From Dechloromonas sp. Dech2017 (lineage in GTDB: Bacteria > Pseudomonadota > Gammaproteobacteria > Burkholderiales > Rhodocyclaceae): DNA of 64,000 nucleotides. Positions 59,442-64,000 of the stretch are shown piece by piece; position 1 is the stretch's first letter; the number at the start of each line of letters is the position of its first letter. The stretch lies in the NCBI GenBank assembly GCA_009469585.1, contig SSXW01000012.1, positions 1 through 64,000 of the forward strand, written 5' to 3'. Below the pieces are notes generated by a model that saw only the letters and a program-made list of their open reading frames with translations, was not told the origin of the DNA and did no database searches. The position numbers and the translations under genes were made by a program.

Positions 59442-60773
59442 ATGAAGTTTCGTTCGCTCGCACTGGCCGCGGCCATGTCCACCATCGGTTTCGGCACCAC
59501 CGTCGCCAGCACCGCTGCCCAGGCCCAGGCCAAGGAGCAGTTCTTTCCGGTCATCGTCTATCGTACCGGCGCCTATGCCGCCAACGGCGGCCCCTGGGCC
59601 AACGGTTATGTCGACTACCTCAAGCTGGTCAACGCCAAGGGCGGCATCAACGGCGTCAAGATCAGCTTCGAGGAATGTGAAACGGCCTATGCCACCGACC
59701 GCGGCGTCGAGTGTTACGAGCGTCTGAAAGGCAAGGGCGCGACGGTCTTCCAGCCCTTGTCCACCGGCATCACCTTCGCCCTGACCGAGAAGGCGCCGAT
59801 CGACAAGATCCCGCTGATCACTGCCGGTTATGGCCGCAGTGAGTCGCAGGACGGTTCGGTGTTCACCTGGAACTTCCCGCTGCTCGGCACCTACTGGGTT
59901 GGCGCCGATGTCGCGATCCAGCACGTCGCCAAGCAATTGGGCGGCCTAGACAAGCTGAAGGGCAAAAAGATCGCCCTCGTCTATCACGACAGCCCCTACG
60001 GCAAGGAACCGATCCCGCTGTTGCAGGAACGGGCCAAGTTGCATGGCTTCGAACTCGACCTGCTGCCGGTGGCCCACCCGGGCGTCGAGCAGAAGGCGAC
60101 CTGGTTGCAGGTGCGCAAGAACCGTCCCGACTACGTTCTGTTGTGGGGCTGGGGTGTCATGAACTCGACCGCGCTGAAGGAGGCGCAGGCCACCGGCTTC
60201 CCGCGTGACAAGATGATCGGCGTCTGGTGGGCCGGGGCCGAGCCGGACGTCAAGGACGTCGGCGCAGGTGCCAAGGGCTATAGCGCGCTGACCCTGCAGC
60301 ACGGGGCGGAGCCGAATTCCAAGGTTGCCAAGGACGTCATCGCCCTGGTTCACGACAAGGGCCAGGGTACCGGTCCGAAGGACGAGGTCGGCCAGGTCTT
60401 GTACATGCGTGGCCTGATTTCGGCCATGCTCGGCGTCGAAGGCGTACGCAAGGCGCAGGAGAAGTACGGCAAGGGCAAGGTGATGACCGGCGAGCAGGTG
60501 CGCTGGGGCCTGGAAAACATGAACCTCGACCAGAAGACGCTCGATGGCATGGGCTTCGCCGGAGTCATGCGTCCGGTGCAGACTTCCTGCCTCGACCACA
60601 TGGGATCGTCCTGGGTGCGCGTCCACAGCTGGGATGGCGCTAACTGGAAATTCGCCTCCGACTGGTACCAGGCCGACGACAAGCTGCTCCGCGGCATGGT
60701 GCTGAACGCCTCGCGCAAGTATGCCGAGGAGAAGAAGATCACGCCGCGCACGCCGGAACAGTGCAAGCAGTAA
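59442..60773 (+). CDS. Liv-type ABC transporter substrate-binding protein
   Basis: This 443-residue periplasmic binding protein (Peripla_BP_6 type) has a signal peptide MKFRSLALAAAMSTIGFGT with cleavage near AQA-QA. The mature part contains GGPWANGYVDYLKLVNAKGG, ISFEECETAYATDRGVECYE and YHDSPYGKEPIPLLQERA. It is longer than E. coli LivK (~370) and resembles paralogues linked to CoA ligase operons, so a non-amino-acid ligand is likely. GGAGGAG precedes the ATG. A strong hairpin follows the gene. Confidence 0.93.
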   Translation: MKFRSLALAAAMSTIGFGTTVASTAAQAQAKEQFFPVIVYRTGAYAANGGPWANGYVDYLKLVNAKGGINGVKISFEECETAYATDRGVECYERLKGKGATVFQPLSTGITFALTEKAPIDKIPLITAGYGRSESQDGSVFTWNFPLLGTYWVGADVAIQHVAKQLGGLDKLKGKKIALVYHDSPYGKEPIPLLQERAKLHGFELDLLPVAHPGVEQKATWLQVRKNRPDYVLLWGWGVMNSTALKEAQATGFPRDKMIGVWWAGAEPDVKDVGAGAKGYSALTLQHGAEPNSKVAKDVIALVHDKGQGTGPKDEVGQVLYMRGLISAMLGVEGVRKAQEKYGKGKVMTGEQVRWGLENMNLDQKTLDGMGFAGVMRPVQTSCLDHMGSSWVRVHSWDGANWKFASDWYQADDKLLRGMVLNASRKYAEEKKITPRTPEQCKQ

Positions 60774-60784
60774 GTTGAGCCGAA

Positions 60785-60809
60785 GCGCCCGCGCCGCGTG
60801 CGCGGGCGC
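60785..60809 (+). other. Intercistronic stem-loop between the binding-protein gene and livF
   Basis: A perfect 10 bp stem (GCGCCCGCGC/GCGCGGGCGC) with a 5-base loop and no T tract lies 11 bases after the binding-protein stop. Such hairpins often protect the upstream message and allow more binding protein than ATPase to be made. Confidence 0.75.
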
Positions 60810-60827
60810 CAGCCACGAGAGTTGACC

Positions 60828-61643
60828 ATGACCGCTGCCAATTCAACCTTCCTCAGTGTCAACAACATTGAGGTCATCTACAACCACGTCATCCTGGTGC
60901 TCAAGGGTGTCTCCTTCAGCGTGCCCGAAGGCCGCATCGTGTCGCTACTCGGCGGCAACGGCGCCGGCAAGACGACCACCCTGCGCGCCGTCAGCAACCT
61001 GCTGCATGGCGAGCGCGGCGAAGTGACCAAGGGCTCGATCGAACTCAAGGGCGAGCGGGTCGAGGCGATGACGCCGGCCGACCTGGTCAAGCGCGGCGTC
61101 GTCCAGGTGATGGAAGGCCGTCACTGTTTCGGCCACCTGACCATCGAGGAAAACCTGCTGACCGGGGCGTACACGCGGACCGACGGCAAGGCCGCGGTGC
61201 AGGACAGCCTGGACAAGGTCTACAACTTCTTCCCGCGCCTGAAGACCCGGCGCACCAGCCAGGCGGCCTACACCTCGGGCGGCGAGCAGCAGATGTGCGC
61301 CATCGGCCGCGCCCTGATGGCCAGCCCGCGCATGGTCCTGCTCGACGAGCCGTCGATGGGCCTGGCGCCGCAGATCGTCGAGGAAGTGTTCGGCATCGTC
61401 AAGCAGTTGAACGAGCAGGAGAAAGTCACTTTCCTGCTGGCCGAGCAGAACACCAGCATCGCGCTGCGCTACGCCGATTTCGGCTACATCCTGGAAAACG
61501 GCCGGGTGGTCATGGAAGGCACCGCCAAGGAGCTGCGCGAGAACGAGGACGTCAAGGAGTTCTACCTCGGCGTTTCGTCATCGGGGCGCAAGTCGTTCCG
61601 CGAGGTCAAGCATTACCGCCGCCGCAAACGCTGGCTCTCTTGA
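60828..61643 (+). CDS. livF: Liv-type ABC transporter ATP-binding protein (LivF)
   Basis: This 271-residue ATPase has Walker A GGNGAGKTTT, signature TSGGEQQMCAIGRALM and Walker B MVLLDEPSMGLAP. It has a basic C-terminal tail (SFREVKHYRRRKRWLS) beyond the usual LivF end near YLG. The ATG opening MTAANSTFLSVNNIEV was chosen; an in-frame ATG ten codons earlier lies within the hairpin region. Confidence 0.94.
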   Translation: MTAANSTFLSVNNIEVIYNHVILVLKGVSFSVPEGRIVSLLGGNGAGKTTTLRAVSNLLHGERGEVTKGSIELKGERVEAMTPADLVKRGVVQVMEGRHCFGHLTIEENLLTGAYTRTDGKAAVQDSLDKVYNFFPRLKTRRTSQAAYTSGGEQQMCAIGRALMASPRMVLLDEPSMGLAPQIVEEVFGIVKQLNEQEKVTFLLAEQNTSIALRYADFGYILENGRVVMEGTAKELRENEDVKEFYLGVSSSGRKSFREVKHYRRRKRWLS

Positions 61644-61744
61644 GATTGCAGTGCGGCGTCCAGGCCGGCGTTGTCGGCCGGCCTGTTGGCGGGAGCCAAC
61701 GGCGCCGGCCTTCACCTTGTCCTGAACGCCTACTTTGCAATCTC
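61642..61744. repeat. 103 bp element bounded by a 9 bp inverted repeat
   Basis: GAGATTGCA at the left end and TGCAATCTC at the right end are perfect inverted repeats. The left end overlaps the livF stop codon. Inside is a smaller hairpin GTTGGC-GGGA-GCCAAC and a GGCCGGC-rich core. It could be a small mobile-type element or an RNA structure separating livF from the PaaK-like gene. No target duplication was seen. Confidence 0.45.
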
Positions 61745-61768
61745 GCCCGGCGCGTCCTGACAAGCCGC

Positions 61769-61804
61769 ATTGCCGCGGTCAACCGGAAAAAACGGAGAAA
61801 TTTG
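61769..61804 (-). repeat. Dispersed T-rich/GGTCGACC intergenic repeat, copy 11 (inverted)
   Basis: On the minus strand it reads CAAATTTCTCCG, then TTTTTTCCGGTTGACCGCGG. Its A-rich strand runs directly into the start codon of the PaaK-like gene and supplies its only purine-rich ribosome-binding stretch (GGAGAAATTTGAA). Confidence 0.85.
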
Positions 61805-61806
61805 AA

Positions 61807-63036
61807 ATGAGCTATTACGACCCGCTCGAGACCCGCGATCCGGAAGAGCGCGAGGCCGATCTGATGGACAAGCTGGCCCGCCAGGTGGCGCATGCCAAAG
61901 AGACGACGCAGCATTACTTCCAGACGCTGGCCGGCATCAATCCCTACGATTGCGCGACACGCGAGGCGCTGGCCAGGTTGCCGCTGACCCGCAAGCGCGA
62001 CCTGATCGAGCTGCAGAAGAAGACCCCGCCCTTCGGCGGCCTGAACTCGCTGGCCCGCCACAAGGCCAAGCGGGTCTTCGCGTCGCCCGGGCCGATCTAC
62101 GAATTGCAGGGCATGGACATGGACCACTGGCGCATGGCCCGGGTGCTCTATGCCGCCGGCTTCCGCCATGGCGACCTGGTCCATAACTGCTTTTCCTATC
62201 ACTTCACGCCCGGCGCCTTCCTGATGGAAGGCGGCGCCCGCAAGCTGGGTTGCGCGGTGTTTCCCGGCGGCGTCGGGCAGACCGAGCAGCAGGTCCAGGC
62301 GATGGCCGACCTGCGGCCGGACGGCTACGTCGGCACGCCATCCTTCCTGCGCATCATCGTCGAGAAGGCCGAGGAAATGGGCGCCGACATCGCCTCGCTG
62401 AAGAAAGCCCTGGTTTCCGGCGAGGCCCTGCCCGGCGTCACCCGCGCCTGGCTCAAGGAGCGCGGCATCACCGTCCGCCAGTGCTACGCGACGGCCGACA
62501 TCGGCGCCATCGCCTACGAAACCGAGGCCGAGGAGGGACTGGTCGTCGAGGAGGAGCTGCTCGTCGAAATCGTCCGCCCCGGCACCGGCGACCCGGTCGC
62601 CACCGGCGAGGTCGGCGAGGTCGTGGTCACCAGCTTCAATCCCGACTACCCGCTGATCCGCTTCGCCACCGGCGACCTGTCGGCCATCCTGCCCGGGCGT
62701 TCGCCCTGCGGCCGCAGCAATGTCCGCCTCAAGGGCTGGATGGGCCGGGCCGACCAGACGACCAAGGTCAAGGGCATGTTCGTGCACCCCGAGCAGGTCG
62801 CCGAGATCGCCAGCCGCCACCCAGAGGTCGGGCGCATGCGCCTGGTCGTCGACAACCCGGGCGGCCAGGATCGCATGGTGCTGCATTGCGAAATCGCCGA
62901 GGGCGGCGAGGTATTCGACAAGGCGCTGGTCAGCAGCCTGCGCGAAGTGACCAAGCTGCGCGGCGAAGTGGCTTTTGTCGGGCCCGGGGGCTTGCCCAAC
63001 GACGGCAAGGTGATCGAAGATAGCCGGATCTACTGA
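61807..63036 (+). CDS. Phenylacetate-CoA ligase-like AMP-dependent ligase (PaaK family)
   Basis: This 409-residue ligase belongs to the PaaK branch of the ANL superfamily. Recognisable parts are MSYYDPLETRDPEEREADLM at the N-terminus, FASPGPIYELQG, LRPDGYVGTPSFLRIIVEKA, YATADIGAIAYETEAEEG, FATGDLSAILPG and the lid region RADQTTKVKGMFVHPEQVAE. It would activate an aryl or other carboxylic acid with CoA. It follows the Liv transporter genes and precedes a small exported protein gene and a CoA transferase gene. An in-frame ATG 24 codons earlier lies in the repeat and was rejected. Confidence 0.9.
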   Translation: MSYYDPLETRDPEEREADLMDKLARQVAHAKETTQHYFQTLAGINPYDCATREALARLPLTRKRDLIELQKKTPPFGGLNSLARHKAKRVFASPGPIYELQGMDMDHWRMARVLYAAGFRHGDLVHNCFSYHFTPGAFLMEGGARKLGCAVFPGGVGQTEQQVQAMADLRPDGYVGTPSFLRIIVEKAEEMGADIASLKKALVSGEALPGVTRAWLKERGITVRQCYATADIGAIAYETEAEEGLVVEEELLVEIVRPGTGDPVATGEVGEVVVTSFNPDYPLIRFATGDLSAILPGRSPCGRSNVRLKGWMGRADQTTKVKGMFVHPEQVAEIASRHPEVGRMRLVVDNPGGQDRMVLHCEIAEGGEVFDKALVSSLREVTKLRGEVAFVGPGGLPNDGKVIEDSRIY

Positions 63037-63050
63037 CCCGGAATATTTCC

Positions 63051-63551
63051 ATGCGATTTGTCCTTCTCGCGCTGGCCTGCCTAGGCGGCGCGGCATTCGC
63101 CGCCGAGCCCCAACTCCGTCCGTCGGCCGGGCTGCTTTTCAAACAGCCGGAACTGATGCGGGCTGGCGCCTGCGTCATCTACCGCGAAGGCGGGGCCGGC
63201 TGGGTGCTGGCCGAACCGGTCTTCTACCTCAAGGGCGAAGTGCTCTCGTCAGGTGTGCAGACCCGCCACCTCGGCCAGTGCCCGGCGGTCCCCGGCAAGA
63301 ACCTCGAGCAGTACAGCCGCGACGAATTCAATCGCCACGCCCTGGCCTACCCCTGCGTTGCCCCGGGCGCGGCCGAACGCGACGAGCAGATCGGCATCGT
63401 CCGCCTGCGCGTCACCGACTGGGAAACGCCGCACGCCAAAAAGGCCGAGAACGCCGGCCGCCTTTATCGCGGCATGTTCATCGAGCGCCGCCTGGAAAAA
63501 GGCCTGGAGATCGAACTGGAAGCCGATTTACTGGAGCGCTGCACCTCATGA
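63051..63551 (+). CDS. Hypothetical exported protein
   Basis: This 166-residue protein has a signal peptide (MRFVLLALACLGGAAFA, cleavage AFA-AE). The mature part has four cysteines (ACVIYRE, QCPAVPGKN, YPCVAPGA, ERCTS), which suggests two disulfide bonds in the periplasm. I do not recognise a family. It starts 14 bases after the PaaK-like gene and its stop overlaps the CoA transferase start (ATGA), so it is embedded in the operon. Confidence 0.8.
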   Translation: MRFVLLALACLGGAAFAAEPQLRPSAGLLFKQPELMRAGACVIYREGGAGWVLAEPVFYLKGEVLSSGVQTRHLGQCPAVPGKNLEQYSRDEFNRHALAYPCVAPGAAERDEQIGIVRLRVTDWETPHAKKAENAGRLYRGMFIERRLEKGLEIELEADLLERCTS

Positions 63552-64000
63552 GCCGGCCGGCGCCGCTCGCCGGCATCCGCGTCCTCGACCTGACCCGCCT
63601 GCTGCCCGGTCCGGTGGCGACGCTGCACCTGGCCGACCTCGGCGCCGAAGTGATCAAGATCGAAGACCCCGGCGAGGGCGATTACGCCCGCACGCTGGGT
63701 ACCGGGCAGGGCGGCGAAAATGGCCAGAGCAGCGCCTATTTCCGGATGATCAACCGCAACAAGCTAGGCCTGGTCCTCGACCTCAAGCGGCCCGAGGGCG
63801 TCGCCGTCTTCCTCGATCTGGCCGAACAGGCCGACGTTGTCGTCGAGAGCTTCCGGCCCGGCGTCGTCGACAAGCTGGGCATCGGCTACGCCGCGGTGGC
63901 GGCGCGCAACCCGCGCATCGCCTACTGCGCTATCAGCGGCTACGGCCAGAGCGGGCCCTACCGCGACCTGGCCGGTCACGACATCAATTACCTCGGCTAC
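63548..64000 (+). CDS. CaiB/BaiF-type CoA transferase (partial, runs off the window)
   Basis: The first 151 codons are present. PLAGIRVLDLTRLLPGPVAT, HLADLGAEVIKIEDPGEGDY, NRNKLGLVLDLKRPEG and VVVESFRPGVVDKLGIGY are hallmark sequences of family III CoA transferases and alpha-methylacyl-CoA racemases. The catalytic Asp would lie near residue 165-170, beyond the end. It could be a racemase (Amacr) for branched acyl-CoAs or a CoA transferase. Its operon with the CoA ligases supports a role in acyl-CoA metabolism. Confidence 0.93.
   Translation, partial: MSRPAPLAGIRVLDLTRLLPGPVATLHLADLGAEVIKIEDPGEGDYARTLGTGQGGENGQSSAYFRMINRNKLGLVLDLKRPEGVAVFLDLAEQADVVVESFRPGVVDKLGIGYAAVAARNPRIAYCAISGYGQSGPYRDLAGHDINYLGY

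Overview
This 64 kb window is GC-rich (about two thirds G+C by eye) and almost fully coding, with dense, often ATGA-overlapping operons. The gene set (ETF and acyl-CoA dehydrogenase genes, PutA, large NAD-dependent glutamate dehydrogenase, fused isobutyryl-CoA mutase, two acetate-type symporters, an Mnh/Mbh-like antiporter operon, many two-component systems, a sigma-54-type promoter) suggests a chemoheterotrophic betaproteobacterium, most likely of the order Rhodocyclales. That placement is inferred from gene content alone. No rRNA, tRNA, CRISPR array or intact mobile element was seen.

Layout. 0-9.5 kb: the end of etfA, an acyl-CoA dehydrogenase, ETF-ubiquinone oxidoreductase, a DUF485/ActP acetate symporter pair and PutA. 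9.6-13.6 kb: a small unknown protein behind a sigma-54-like promoter, then a leftward minC-minD-minE operon extended by a ClpX paralogue and a cupin protein. 13.7-19.3 kb: a 1541-residue CheB/CheR/PAS/histidine kinase/receiver hybrid, followed by a gene graveyard holding a degenerate second copy of the minC 5' end and a broken type I restriction specificity gene. 19.4-28 kb: the large glutamate dehydrogenase, an EF-hand protein, a Spy/CpxP-like protein and a divergent CpxR/CpxA-like system, with CpxR-type boxes in front of the target genes. 28-36 kb: gpmI, terC, an AraC regulator with a DUF1439 protein, and icmF. 36-39.3 kb: an AT-rich leader, then a DUF4212/solute:sodium symporter operon. 39.4-46.7 kb: a leftward Mnh/Mbh-like cation/proton antiporter operon in the order E-F-G-DUF4040-B-C-D-D-small-D. 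46.9-53.7 kb: an OmpR-type two-component pair, an M48 metalloprotease lipoprotein and a Cache/PAS hybrid kinase. 53.7-64 kb: a Crp/Fnr regulator divergent from an acyl-CoA synthetase, a Liv-type ABC importer, a PaaK-like ligase and a CaiB/BaiF CoA transferase that runs off the end.

How the parts fit. Much of the window serves uptake and oxidation of organic acids. The Liv importer, two AMP-forming ligases and the CoA transferase would import and activate acids. Acyl-CoA dehydrogenase passes electrons through ETF and ETF-QO to quinone. PutA and glutamate dehydrogenase take proline to 2-oxoglutarate. IcmF isomerises branched acyl-CoAs, and two symporters import short monocarboxylates.

Most noteworthy: (1) about eleven copies of a ~40 bp intergenic repeat with a T-rich block and a GGTCGACC palindrome; (2) the duplicated minC leader flanking the chemotaxis-type hybrid kinase; (3) a ClpX paralogue with altered pore and ClpP-contact loops in the min operon; (4) tandem GTTGAT sites with 11 bp spacing shared by the 46.9 kb response regulator gene and the DUF4212/symporter operon; (5) GTWAA boxes at 10 bp spacing in front of the Spy-like and EF-hand genes; (6) a perfect 22 bp palindrome between the Crp/Fnr gene and the acyl-CoA synthetase operon.
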